From Cylicocyclus nassatus (lineage: Eukaryota > Nematoda > Chromadorea > Rhabditida > Strongylidae): a stretch of DNA of 64,000 bases. Shown one piece after another: positions 45,501 through 56,060 of the stretch. Both the position numbers and the translations under genes were made by a program. The notes under the pieces were generated by a model. That model did not search any database and was not told the origin of the DNA. It was given only the letters and a program-made list of their open reading frames with translations. The stretch covers positions 49,416,461 through 49,480,460 of the forward strand of contig CATQJL010000001.1 of assembly GCA_958299035.1 (NCBI GenBank), given 5' to 3'. How positions within the stretch are numbered: the first letter of the stretch is position 1; every line of letters begins with the position of its first letter.

Positions 45501-48500
45501 TATTGTCAATCAAAAGTTCTTAAAATTATGTAGCATTGATAAACTCTTATATCCATATACCACCTACGAGTGATCTCATTCTCATTGTCTTTGCAAAGAT
45601 TATGTTCTGCGAAAGTCTACGAAATTTTTGTTGGAAGTTGTTCTATCTTTTGTCTTTTGTTTTGCGGATATTAGCGAACCCCGACATGGAAATGCAACCA
45701 TAGTAAGTTCACAATGAGCTCTGCTTTTTCTAAGTCACAATCAAAAAGGACAAAGAGGCCATTTTTTTATTCCTCTGCTGTTGCATACCGTTTGTTCAAA
45801 GACTTCCTACCTTCATGGTCTTTATCATATTTCTCAAAGTGAGTGAGGGAGAAATACCACAGGAAATCCTAGCTATTATGCGAATCATCTGTCTTCACGA
45901 ATGCATGTTTACACCAGAACTTTACTCATAATATCACTCTATATCAATATCAGAAATTCTTTGTGTAAAAATACCAGAGGAATTCGAATAGCAAAAGATA
46001 CAAGCAAAATATTTTTTGACTCATCATTGTATATGGAATCTCCGCCTTACATGAATTCAAGCAAATTGTTTCACCTGCTATTTTGATGTGTTCACAGCTG
46101 CTTATACCAAAATAAGTTTGCGTAATTTGCAGTTTCCTATTTTATCTCTTTAATCAAGCAATGAACCTCCAAAGCTTACAATATCTTGCCTAGAGAGAAG
46201 GAGCCTTGTCATTTTTTTATCCGTATACCATATGATTGTAAAAGAACAAAGGTGTGCTTGCTTGTTCGGGTTACAATCAGTTTTTCCAGATGTAAAGGTA
46301 ATAGCATCATGTTCTCAAATGCATCTTTTTTATGCTGCTTTATTTTTCAACTTTTGTAGGTCTTGGATGATGAGAATCAATAAACAGTTGTCTACTGAGG
46401 TGACGGCACCCGTACTGCTGCCAACATTAATGCTTTTTTTGTGGACATCAATGGTATTTAAAAGACTGTACAGCCACTTCAATGTTGCTTTCCTCATTTT
46501 TGAAAGCACCTCTCAGATGTGGCTTCAAAAATTGAGCAGCGAGCTTTGCGTCAAATCAAATTTGAGATGAACAATTGAGTAGAGCGAGGCTTTCTGGTTC
46601 AGAGATCAGCATCGGTGGCTCAGAAAGGCTTACTGCTGAAGCGTCATAGGAAAAGGAAGTGTCAGGAATGATTGTGACGTAGTCGCAACGGCTCAAGCGA
46701 CCTTATACATAAGAAGATTTGGAACTTACGTGATCAGGGTTGATACGCCAATATGCCAACTCTTCTTTGAATTTCTCGATGCACATATTTTGCGGCTTGT
46801 GCAGGCTACCTGAACCAGGAGGATGCATCTGTTACAATCAAAACAAAGACGTATCTATAATACTTCGGCAATTTCAAGGGAAATAAAGCAAAAAAATTGC
46901 TGAAGAATTTCATTTGATGCTCAAAAGGCAGTTAGATATCACCTGTAGTGAAGAAATCCACGATGTGATCTGCAATCCTAGAATTTCGTTCCAAGTAATA
47001 TTCCCCAGTTATGGGATCACACCCGTCCACAAGGGCCATTCTGCAACGAATTTCAATTACATATGTTCATTCTTGAGAGCGGTCTCAATCAGGATATGAA
47101 ACGCGAAAATCGACAAGCGGCTGCGTACGTAGCCTAAATTTTGCGTAGAAAAGATTGGAAGATTTGCGCAGTTACTTCATACGAAAATTGTCAAAAGTTA
47201 GTTATTGTTTTTGTGTCAGTATTGTACTACTTTCAACAAGAGATGGCTACAGTGTGGGTTGGCTACATAGATTTGAGCCGAAAGAGTCACTCAACAAGGC
47301 TAAATGGAGCGAGTATTTTTGAAAATTTTATAGAGTGCCAATTGCTTTATAACAGCATCGAAAATTCGTAAAGCAGACCTTTGTTCATGTGTCGACTCAA
47401 CAATGTCATGCATCAACGTGCGCTCTTCGGTGTAGAGTTCTTTTCGAATGTAGTACGATTTTCCTCCTATATTGAGACGAAGATAGGAGTCGCTGTCGTC
47501 TGCGGGAGCATCTAAATAGTACGTGCTATTAGTTGCATTATTATCTATTGTTTATTTATCTTCATTCTTGAGTTCATTGTGTTAGATAAATGTGTGCAAT
47601 CGCTTAGGACGCATTTATGATGTCATAGTAAGTGTAATATGTATTTATGTGTTTAATCCAGTAAGGAGTAAAGAACCACATATTCAGAGCTGTGCTTTTG
47701 TAGATTTTTGTCAGAGAATTCAGTGGTTGTAACTCATGGACAACAAAATTGTCGCATGCCTCTATTCGCCCTCTGGTGCAAGGACCACCGCAGCAAAGTG
47801 CAAGAAAATGCAAGAGGTCAGCTAAAGCTTCCATAAATTCAAATCCAATTCGGCGCTCTTCAAAGGACGCTATGATATGCAACTATGATGAACTTCTGCA
47901 CAGCAATTGTGCACATTTCAGAATGCAAGAAATGGTCCCTACCACGAAAGCTGGAACAAGCTCTAAAACGTACCGTCCTTGCGCTCCTTGATTTTTTCGT
48001 AGCGATTTGTTTCTCGGATCGAACGGGCATGTTTGGAGTGCATCTTCGTCAGAGCATCCGGTGCTGCATGTTTCTGAATAGGATAATTCATTGTGAACCA
48101 CAAAAATAGGTATGTTGTTCAAGCTACTGCTTCTCGTGTACTCTGGTATTAGTGTTATATTTTGTTACCACGACCTCAGCGCTATGGTTCTGGTACGTCT
48201 CAGAACCATAGCCCTTCGTTTCTATGCGCTGCGCTCTGCGAAATTATTTTCCAATTTTTTCAATAGTTGAGTACTTATCTTTTTGAACCTCGAAATGATT
48301 GCAAAGCAACGTAAAACATATGCGCTTGATTCTTTTCATCAGTCGTTCGAATGAAATTAGCATTATAGAAAAAAACGATATCCGAGTAACGGTCACTTAG
48401 GTCTAGAAATGGATATTTGCAATGTCTTCGCTTTCACTGCAAATCTCTCTTTCTTGCTAGTGCTCTCGTACTTATATAAAAGCATAGGAAATGCAATAAT

Positions 48501-51500
48501 CATAATAAGTTTCTCAGAGGTGTTATCTCTGATGTCATCTGGTAATTAATTGAATGCATTGCTAAAGGGTGATGCTAATGCAACTTGCAGGCTAGTGAAA
48601 GAGGGGTGCTGTAAAAGGGAACTTTTAGAGCGGAAACTGCGACCATAGATTCCAAGCTTAGGCGATGATAGTTCACAAGATCCTTTGCACGACATTTGCT
48701 CTGATGTACGTAGAACTCGCAGGAAAATCGGAAAATGACATCTACTTTGCATAGCAGTATTACTGCCGAAAATCACGATCTTTGAAAATAAATATATTCA
48801 GGTTAGTATGATTAATCTTTGTTGTTTCAACAGTAAAAGGGAGCGTCAAACTAATGCTTCCTAATAATAGGTACATAATTTCTGGACATTTTTTGCTGCG
48901 TCATCATTTTTTTTGAGAAGTTGCTCAAATCAAGTATGGGAAATATTGCGGTTTTTGCTGATTACGATCAAAGAGGAAGGAATGGCAGCAAAGCTATGTT
49001 GTCGAGGTTGAATGCTAGCAAGCTTTGAGGTGCGATGTCGTCGAATCCGCGCGATCTTATTTAGTCGTGGGGACGACGACAGGATATTTGATGAGGAACG
49101 GCACTGCTCCCCGTAATCAAAGTTACCGAGAGCTTTCAGAAAGAATTGTGCGCGTGTGACTCCCTGAAATGCGCCAAAGTTCAGTCGGAGCAGAGCTGCT
49201 TTGATAGGGGACTATAGCTAGAAAATTGTCCTTGGACTGACGAAAACTCAACATTCGAAGCAGAGAATTAATGAAACGCCTATATAGCAGCTGATGAAAC
49301 TAAATCACATATACCACTATAAAGCACATGGCTAAGCTCACCATAAGTTCCCGCCTGATTAAAAATTTCCTGTAAATTATGTAGATATTTATTTAAAGTT
49401 ATATAGAGTGTCCCATAAAGATGTGCCTCTTGCTTGGTTGATAATAACTCTCTCTCTCTTGTAATGAAGTCTTTCGAGAAGCTTTAGATAGTGTAAAGTA
49501 AAGCTAATATGAAGCGAAATGAGATCTATTCCATTACTTTAGGAGCGCGATAGGAACTTGCAGCATATGTCGTCACTGTGAGAAGGGCCGTTTGGAAAAA
49601 AGTTACAAAAAAATCTTAGAAACTGCAACAATATTTTCATGCATGCTGATTTCAGTACACAAATTTTTGCGCTTTCGTAGAACTTTTTAGATGGCCTAAT
49701 CAAATTTTTGACGAATAGCAGGAATTGGTTGTTGTGGTATATCTTGCATGACTTTTGAGAAATACGTTACGGTTGAGTTCATGTTTGGGATCAGCGACTC
49801 TGATCAACCTAGTGTAGGAGCAACCTAGCGAAATATGATTTGTTGTTGTTTACTAGTCTACACGGGACCCTCCCTAAAGTTCCCACCGTAATCCTACAGT
49901 AACAAAGGGAAAATTTTGATTCGCATTATAAGTAAATTCTAGTTGATGCAGGCTGTACAATATAGTACCTAAATTTTTTCGAAAGACTTCATTACAAGAG
50001 AGTTATCAACAATCAAACAGTAGGCACATTTTGACACCTTCTATATGCATAAGTAAAGATGTTGCCAGCACGCTAAATAATAAAAAAAGCTGCTTCTGTC
50101 GTAGAGTTTGTTGTGCATCAGATAACACGTATTGCTCAAAACCCAATTTTAAGTGGGAAGTTTTCCTTAACTTACTCAGAGATAGAATTTTGTAACAGTT
50201 TGTTCCGAGCTCTTGATAGAAGAGTGAGCCTCAGCTATACATTCAATGCAAAAAATGATAACTTTTGCGCAAATCGGCAGCGCTACACATATCTAGGCGG
50301 AAACATACCATGAATGAGGCAAAAACCACCACATCGTTGAGTTGTTGCTCTGGATCTTTTCTCTAGAACAGTCTCTTGTTAGGCTTGTTGGTAATACAGT
50401 CAAGGATTAAGAGTTTTTTTTTCTGGAATTGTGTTTGTGTCAGTCACGCGAAAGCTACAAAGTCTAGAAATTTTCTCTTAAATCAGGCAACTTCTGGACT
50501 CCGCAGCGCTATTCAGCACATGTTGTGAATCTGTCGGAAACCAATCTAAACAGCAATCTAAACAGCTCCTTATTAGCAATATCGGGTTTTATGTAAATGA
50601 GTAGAGGAAGACTGCAGCTAGCTCTTACGTATATCGTGCAACATATTAATCTTTCTAAAGTAAAAACTTATCAGGATTCAGCGGCTAGCTATACTTTGCA
50701 CCTTGCAGATATTCTAAAGTCGTCATGAGATTGAGTATTTTTTTCTGAATTTTTAACAAAGAGAATAAATAGAGAAATCCTTAACCAAAGTCAAAAACGC
50801 GATTTTCCTGATTATAAAAGTCTCTCCGCGTGACTACTTTAAAGAGGTAAAAAAAATTTCATGCAAAGTTTTAACCGTGCTTTTGAAGCTAGTAAACCTT
50901 AGGGAACGTGCACAATTAACCTAACGCAAATATTAATTCTTCCAATGATGATTCATGAAGGAAACCTTGAAACAATTTATGAGCTACTTTGCAAATTCTA
51001 CTCAAATACACTGCCTCCCATTAATTCTTAGCTCTCATGATGTACTTTCTGAGAAACGTAGGGCGGCTAATCTGTCATCATCTTATTGATATTCTTAGTA
51101 TCAGGAAGCACATCTCTTTGGAAGCTGCCAAGGAATATTTGCAAAGCTAAACGATGCAACTTGAACGCGTACTTCGAAAGTATCTGACCAGAGAACAATT
51201 CCAACTTAAGGTGGGAAAGTAGAATGGACCACATACCATTAAATGAGCCTTGATAAGCCCATTTCAAATGTACCTTCTATATGGGCAACGCGGTTCTTTG
51301 GGAAAAGTTATAGGCGGTCAAAAGTGTGAAATCATTGATATTTTGGTGCACAATGTGCTTTGAAACCTAACCTGGGAGTGCATGACTACGCAAAAAGTAA
51401 TTCTTCCAAAGATGAGATGAAGTTAAACTTTGAACCAGTTTTTGAGCTACTTTACCGGCTTGAGGTACTGATGTCAAGGGAATGTTGACATTTACTTGAA

Positions 51501-54500
51501 ATACAAATGCTTCTGACAAAATAAGTCTTGAGATTGTGGCTGTGAATTCTTGCCAAAACTAGAGTTTTCAAAGCTTATAACTTTTTACCGCATCGCAGAG
51601 AAGGAAGATAGATATTGAATCAGCTCATCAGGGCACATCATATGACTTGCAGTTCATGCTAGTTCAGCACCCTGAGTCGGGATCGTTATTTTGTAAGAAG
51701 ATCGGCATAAGTAAGTTAATATACATTTCCGCAAATTTGGTTAGCTATCATATTTGTGCAGAAAATAAAACACTCCGTAGGAAATTTCCTAAATTTCCAC
51801 GTTTTGTCAAGCTTGATGTCACTTTCACTAAACGCGGAAGAAGATCGAAACTCTCGGAGCGTCATCATAGGCTAAGGTAATAATACATTTCGTCTTCGGC
51901 GAACACTTGTGGAAGATTTTGTTTCAGTAGCTCAGACAGAGAAGGGTATGGTATACACGAGAGAAAACTTTTCAAGTTACAAACAAATACCAATTCTATT
52001 GCGGATGAGTGGTCGATGAGAAAAAAAACTGATGTTTGCAGGGAAAGAGAAACCAAAAAGTATGTAGTAGGTCTTCGAGAAGACTGTCATTATTGATTTG
52101 GTGACTAACCAGATCGCTATGGCCTCCATTTTTCACTATATTTATATCTTCACACATTGAAGCAAATGAAAGTTGTAAAAAAGCGAAACATTATAATCTT
52201 CCCATAAAAACGTTGTGAGAGGTAAATCTAGCCGTAAGAAAAAGCTCCATATTCAGTAAGAAGTGATGAAAATAAAGGAAATGGATTGCTTACTTGACAT
52301 GCGGGACATTTCCGGCTCACCTGGGATGCGCAAGTGCGCTTCAGTCGATACGATAACATCGTATCTGTTTCTGAGCCGTGGCAACGAGCTCCTTTGCTGG
52401 TCCTCCCGGCCTAGCCAGCTAATCCGTCTATGACGATCCTTACTGTGGTGTTTTCTGCGCTTAAGCACTAGGGATCTCCCTAAGAGTGATGAAATTGCGC
52501 TACTGAATAATTATGATGAACGATTGCGATAAATGACGATGAAGTGCGTCCGAGTAGCGATAGCAGCAAAAAATTTGAGCTCTAGATGATGACCATATAC
52601 GTAGTTATTTGAGATTCCGTAAACTAGAGTAGACTCTATGAAAATAGCTTGATCAACCCAACCCTCTGCCTTTAATGGCAAAAAATATTGCCATACAAAG
52701 TTGAGTATATGCGATAGATAGATTGTAAATTCTCTGCAAAAATTTGTGTCAATGGTGATAAAAAATCTTGTATGGGAGAAGCAAAACATTAGAAGTTTTA
52801 GTGGAATTCTTTTGCGACAAACGTATTCGGAGCATTTTTTATCCATGAAAAAGAAAAATGAAGAAAGAGGATGTAAACATGAAAGGGAAGCAATACGCAC
52901 GGCTGAAGCGGTTTATCTGAGCTGCGTCCTCCCCATGAAAGTCTCAGACAGCAATTTTTTGATGTCTGATTCAAAACCGGACTAACTCATATTGATGCGT
53001 CGACAATCTGAAACACTTCCGAATAGAAGTTCTATCAAGGTCGCATGGAGTTGACGATATTCTAAAGTTACCTGATGCTAGATCTAGTCAGCAACTTTCG
53101 TTTTGCCTTGATTCGATGATGACGGGTGTAATATGTATGTATCAGTGGCGGACCTAGGCTCAACCCCCCTCCCTCCTGAGAATGGTTTGCGAAATTTTTG
53201 AAATTTACTTACACGGGTTATAAAAATGTGCAAGTGACTTGTTTAATCTTGTAAAAACTTAAAGTAATTTCAGAATTTTTCAAAAAATAATTGGCCTTGT
53301 AAAAATTTTTTTTCGTGCTTCCTCCATGCCTTTTTTTTAATTTTAGAGGTTATAGGCTCGCAAAAATTCTGAGAGCACCCAAAAATTTTTTGGAGTGCGT
53401 CGCTAACACCACAACCTTCATTTGAAAAGATGTCCCCCCCCCCCCTCCCGGACGGAAATCCTACGACCGCCACTGGTACGTACAGTGATAACATATTACA
53501 CTTTCCGTGGACGCATGACGATGATTATTTGTGTCCACTCAATATGAACGCCTAGTGATCCCTTATAAGCTTTCCACATCGTGCATTTCAATATTCAACA
53601 ATCTCTTCCGTGTTTCTAATCTTTTCACAGTTCACTGCTCTTCGAATAATACATTACAGTGCAGAATGCGACTTTTAACAACTAGACTTGTAGTCTAAAA
53701 GAATTGATGTTAAGCAGCAGCAAGTGCAGTAACTAAAAAATTTCATGTTGGAAAGGAAAGAATATTGCTTTTCATGGCATCATAACGAGACGAATACTAA
53801 AAAAAATGACTAGACTATTAGTTAGAGTAAAGCAAGCTCTACAAGGATCAACATATTTGCAGTATTTTTGATACGTGAGTGAACAGAAATTTGAGAGTGT
53901 TTGATCTCTTTAAGACTATACTCCGGCCAATAAAAAATGCTACAATTCGTACTTGCTTAGCATGAATAGGCAAGTACAAAGTTTTATTTTACGCATTTGC
54001 TGTTTTTTGGCCACACGTCAGGACTCAAACGCTTTGCCGCGCTCACATTTTGTGCCCTACAAAACTCATTGCTTTGTATGCGCTCTAGAAGCGAAAAGTG
54101 TCAGATTTAGCACAAGAGAAGGAAAAAACTGGCAAAGTATATTCAACCCACTATGTCTCTTGTGTTCTAGCTTTGGAGTGAACTCAACAGACTGTTTGAT
54201 TTGCTGAATGTTCACTGGGTTTACAAAGTGAGATCTTTCTATGATTTTAGCGAGATTCTTTCTATAGTTTTAGTTTTAGTTGGAACTACTGAAACACCAA
54301 AAACTGAAATTAAAGCTTTTTGGATTTTGGCTTCACACTCACTACGAAGCACAATTTATGCGGATCTTTGACGTCATCTCATTTTTACTTCACAAAGACT
54401 ATCTTTTTTCTGCATTTTTAGTGTCTACCGTCTCAGTACTAGTACAAAACGGTCTTTGTTTTTTAACCTCATAGAAAGTTGCAGCGAATTACAAACTGGA

Positions 54501-54799
54501 TGTCAGAAAATCACTGAACTGCTTGGAAATCACCATGGGAAAATGTGACAATGGTGGATAGTACGTAATGTAAGCAAGATTTAGAAAAACAGCGACAAAA
54601 GGGGATAGCAAAGGATAAAAGTTTTATATGGGCTTCGTCTCATCAAAGAATTTAATCCAACTACGGTGAGATTGTTGAAATAATTTAAAAGACTTTCACG
54701 TTCAGAAGACTTGGAGTAGGATTGGTGGTGTTTTTTTGCGAATGTGTGGCACTTGTGTGCATCAAATAAAGCGTGTAATCGGTATTCAAAGGTATACAT
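38612..54799 (-). CDS. Voltage-gated K+ channel alpha subunit, Kv2/Shab-like (19 exons, 747 aa)
   Basis: Plasma-membrane tetrameric K+ channel subunit. Coding exons: 54799-54700, 52479-52294, 48700-48585, 48073-47974, 47511-47379, 47040-46943, 46809-46730, 44642-44544, 44494-44377, 44320-44235, 43505-43357, 43306-43170, 42194-42112, 42064-41904, 41073-41024, 40954-40826, 39548-39439, 39117-38986, 38788-38612. All joins keep phase and sum to 2244 nt. Domains: basic N terminus 1-170, T1 about 177-277, S1 326-348, S2 400-420, S3 437-455, S4 469-489, S5 508-530, filter TVGYGD 554-559, S6 567-592, C tail to 747. Kv2-like signs are LSKCC ending T1, DNPTF before S2, EKDE after S5 and SIPAACWW in the turret. 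First, third and tail exons rest on phase and splice sites, not homology. C. elegans KVS-type channels are the likely relatives. Confidence 0.9.
40394..40610. mobile_element. TIR MITE in the intron after S6
   Basis: CCCTAATTTCACGCGTATAA (continuing GGCGC) at the left and GCGCCTTATACGCGTGAAAT(TAGGG) at the right are perfect 25-bp inverted termini, flanked by TA on both sides (40392-40393, 40611-40612). The element is 217 bp, non-coding, with a Tc1/mariner-type target. Confidence 0.93.
40826..44494 (-). other. K+ channel membrane domain exons S1-S6
   Basis: Exons 44494-44377 and 44320-44235 (S1, MPEFQEDASNAS loop), 43505-43357 (S2: EYICIGWFTFEYFIR with the charge-transfer Phe and Glu), 43306-43170 (S3: NIIDMLTILPFY, conserved Asp), 42194-42112 (S4: R474, R477, R480, R483, K486, R489 at every third position), 42064-41904 (S4-S5 linker TFGQTLKSSITEL, S5, turret), 41073-41024 (pore helix end and TVGYGD) and 40954-40826 (S6). 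The acceptor at 40954 was chosen over one 27 nt upstream because it gives the usual 7-residue spacing between GYGD and GK. S6 reads VLAFPISMIVEKF, so the second proline of the PxP gate hinge is Ser587. Confidence 0.93.
42672..42905. repeat. Diverged tandem duplication in the S3-S4 intron
   Basis: GGAGAATTTCCGGTTTGG occurs at about 42677 and 42819. Each copy is followed by TTTTTTATCA, CTTGCAGGT- or CTCGCAGGT-type sequence and CTTATAGATTTT. The unit is about 143 bp, two copies. Confidence 0.8.
44737..45485. mobile_element. Mariner-type inverted-repeat element, copy 1 (K+ channel intron)
   Basis: ATACAGGGTGTCCTAAAAGA on the left mirrors TATATTTTTAGGACATTGTAT on the right; both continue inward to GTGCCTACTGTT/AACAGTAGGTA. 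The end sequence (CAGGGTGTCC) is of mariner type. No transposase. It shares interior blocks (CCGTGATCCTACAGTAA, ACTTTTGAGAAA) with the copy at 49401-50046. It lies between the second and third T1 coding exon pairs (intron 44643-46729). Confidence 0.85.
45106..45299. mobile_element. MITE nested inside mariner-type copy 1
   Basis: TCGGACAGAGTTCACGCGAT, continuing to about 41 bp, mirrors the right end ATCGCGTGAACTCTGTCCGA with few mismatches. It is 194 bp, absent from the related copy at 49401-50046, and therefore inserted later. Confidence 0.88.
48181..48211. repeat. 12-bp perfect hairpin in K+ channel intron 3
   Basis: GCTATGGTTCTG and CAGAACCATAGC pair around a 7-nt loop. It is intronic and function is unknown. 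Confidence 0.85.
49401..50046. mobile_element. Mariner-type inverted-repeat element, copy 2 (K+ channel intron 2)
   Basis: ATATAGAGTGTCCCATAAAG on the left mirrors the right end ...TTTTGACACCTTCTATAT. Inner parts match copy 1 (GTGCCT..., TTGATAATAACTCTCT/AGAGAGTTATCAA). No transposase frame. Confidence 0.82.
50047..52293. other. Intronic DNA of the K+ channel gene
   Basis: Part of intron 2. Diverged direct copies of TAATTCTTCCAA(A)GATGA...GAGCTACTTT occur at about 50934-50992 and 51400-51455. No exon in compatible phase was seen. Confidence 0.5.
53143..53475. mobile_element. hAT-like MITE in K+ channel intron 1
   Basis: CAGTGGCGG at the left and CCGCCACTG at the right bound 333 bp with C/G-rich subterminal tracts. 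Flanks GTATGTAT and GTACGTAC could be a diverged 8-bp duplication, as in hAT elements. CAGTGGCGG ends are widespread among non-autonomous hAT elements. Confidence 0.78.
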
Positions 54800-54812
54800 T
54801 TTCTGAAGGAGA
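54795..54812 (-). promoter_or_regulatory. Putative spliced-leader acceptor of the K+ channel gene
   Basis: On the minus strand GTCTCCTTCAG ends at 54803 and is followed by AAA and the ATG at 54799-54797. A second TTTTCAG lies 13 nt upstream. The short leader is typical of nematode trans-splicing. Confidence 0.5.
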
Positions 54813-55932
54813 CAGCTGAAAATTGTAGCTATTACATCCGTATAGCATTTCTGATGGCTATGTTTTTTCTAACCATATATGACGTGACTCAATCAAGCGT
54901 CCTCGGCGCTTAACAACCTGCGGTGGCTGGTCACCTCATACTTGGCTAATGGAAATTAGGATAAATCGAGAAGGATGTATTTCCTGACTATAAAATCTGA
55001 CCAATACTTTCATATGCGAACCGTGTCGTGCAAACCGTGTATGCCGTGTTCTCTTCTCGACAAGAAAAGAGTTACCTCAATAATGAATGCCAAGGAAGCT
55101 TATCAAACTTTTACATGAGCTCAATCATGCAATTTGAAAAATTATCGTGCACTGCCGTTCAAGGAACAAAAAGATGACAGCAGCTAAGCCATAATTTTGA
55201 GAATTCGAGTTTCAGATATAACGGCTGTAAATAGGAAATCGCTGCTGGGTGGAACCGGAAAATTTTGAAGTCAATTTTCCTGAAATTAGATCCTTATTTG
55301 GCATTCATATAAAAGGAAAATGGGCAGTGCATGGGCATCATGCCAAATTCTGAAGCTTACTGAAAGTGACAGTAGCCCTTATTATGCCCAGCACCAAAAT
55401 CAATGATTTACCAAAGTCAATAAGAAAATTCACATCTTTGTTGAGCAGGCCAAAAAGAGCAGGCATCTACCATAATCAACAATACCTCGTCTCAAATGGA
55501 CTCTCACAGGAGTTTATTATGAGCATAGAAAGCTCCAAAAAAAAACTAATGAGATTGATGCTGATGTTTTCATTGTATTTCACATCCCCCTAAGATGGCC
55601 AATTATGATTCAAGAGAGTATGAACATTATATACCACTTTGACAGTCTCGCCACAACTCCGCATGAATAACCTTGATAGCAGTAGAACTTGAAAACATTT
55701 TTTGAGGTTTCTCTATCGAAGAAAAAATGTTTTCCAATTACATCATTATCGCATTTAGCGCAAGCTTCAGCCTAAGATAATTGCGGAGAGGTACAGAAAA
55801 CTCCTTAGCATTTATATAAAGAACAGAAAGGTATGAGTTTACTTCCATTTTCGTGATTTAGAACATCAAACTGTATCAATGTAAAAAAAGGTTCCACATG
55901 AAGAAATGATACATCTTCTCTCAATTGTAAAG
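54813..55932. other. Region upstream of the K+ channel start
   Basis: AT-rich; no exon, TIR or RNA gene seen. It may hold the channel promoter, but no element can be named. Confidence 0.45.
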
Positions 55933-56060
55933 AACGTTTCGTCGCCAATCCTTTCGCCTACGCGGACGTCTGTCACAAAGCACGCTTCTCAATGCACTAC
56001 AGCCCGTACCAGTTGCCCACACCGCGCCGATGGATGTTCTACCTCTCATATCAAGTTTAA
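55933..56060 (+). CDS. Candidate exon of unknown gene
   Basis: After an acceptor-like CTCTCAATTGTAAAG the plus strand encodes about 41 residues, including RFVANPFAYADVCHKARFSM and PYQLPTPRRWMFYLSYQ. Most codons end in G or C, unlike flanking DNA. It either stops at TAA (56058-56060) or splices at CAA|GTTTAA. No family recognised. Overlapping frames on both strands are poorer. Confidence 0.4.

Larger units (their letters stand above)
44544..47511 (-). other. K+ channel T1 tetramerisation domain exons
   Basis: Exons 47511-47379, 47040-46943, 46809-46730 and 44642-44544. T1 opens with YLRLNIGGKSYYIRKELYTE, matching the Kv pattern V/L-R-I/L-N-V/I-GG. It continues with TGEYYLERN (usual YDLEKNEFFFDR region), IVDFFTTGSLHKPQNMC (usual ILNFYRTGKLH...MC) and FKEELAYWRINPDHLSKCC (usual F.EEL.FWGID....CC). 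Substitution of the Asp-Arg-His-Pro motif by Asn-Ser-Arg-Ile is unusual. The last exon is a polar T1-S1 linker (LPRHPSTTRSHLQPASSLDE). Confidence 0.88.
47974..54799 (-). other. K+ channel N-terminal exons (54799-54700, 52479-52294, 48700-48585, 48073-47974)
   Basis: Exon 1 starts with ATG 3 nt after a strong acceptor (CTCCTTCAG) and ends in phase 1 (GAAC|GTGAAA). Exon 2 is basic (VLKRRKHHSKDRHRRISWLG) and holds RRIS at residues 51-54, a consensus-type PKA site; an RNxY segment follows. Exon 3 is serine-rich (RSFRSKSSLLQHPSF) and uses a GTTGCA donor. Exon 4 (IRETNRYEKIKERKD) enters T1. Phases 1/2, 1/2, 0/0 and 1/2 at the four exon ends match, the only evidence linking exons 1-3 to the channel. 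Intron 1 is 2.2 kb and intron 2 is 3.6 kb. Confidence 0.6.

Noticed and set aside
47604..48122. Minus-strand frames giving a cysteine-rich alternative N terminus for the channel
   Set aside because: The frame through 48073-47974 encoding IRETNRYEKIKERKD joins a consensus TATTTAG acceptor at 47511 in phase. The cysteine-rich frame needs a poor acceptor.
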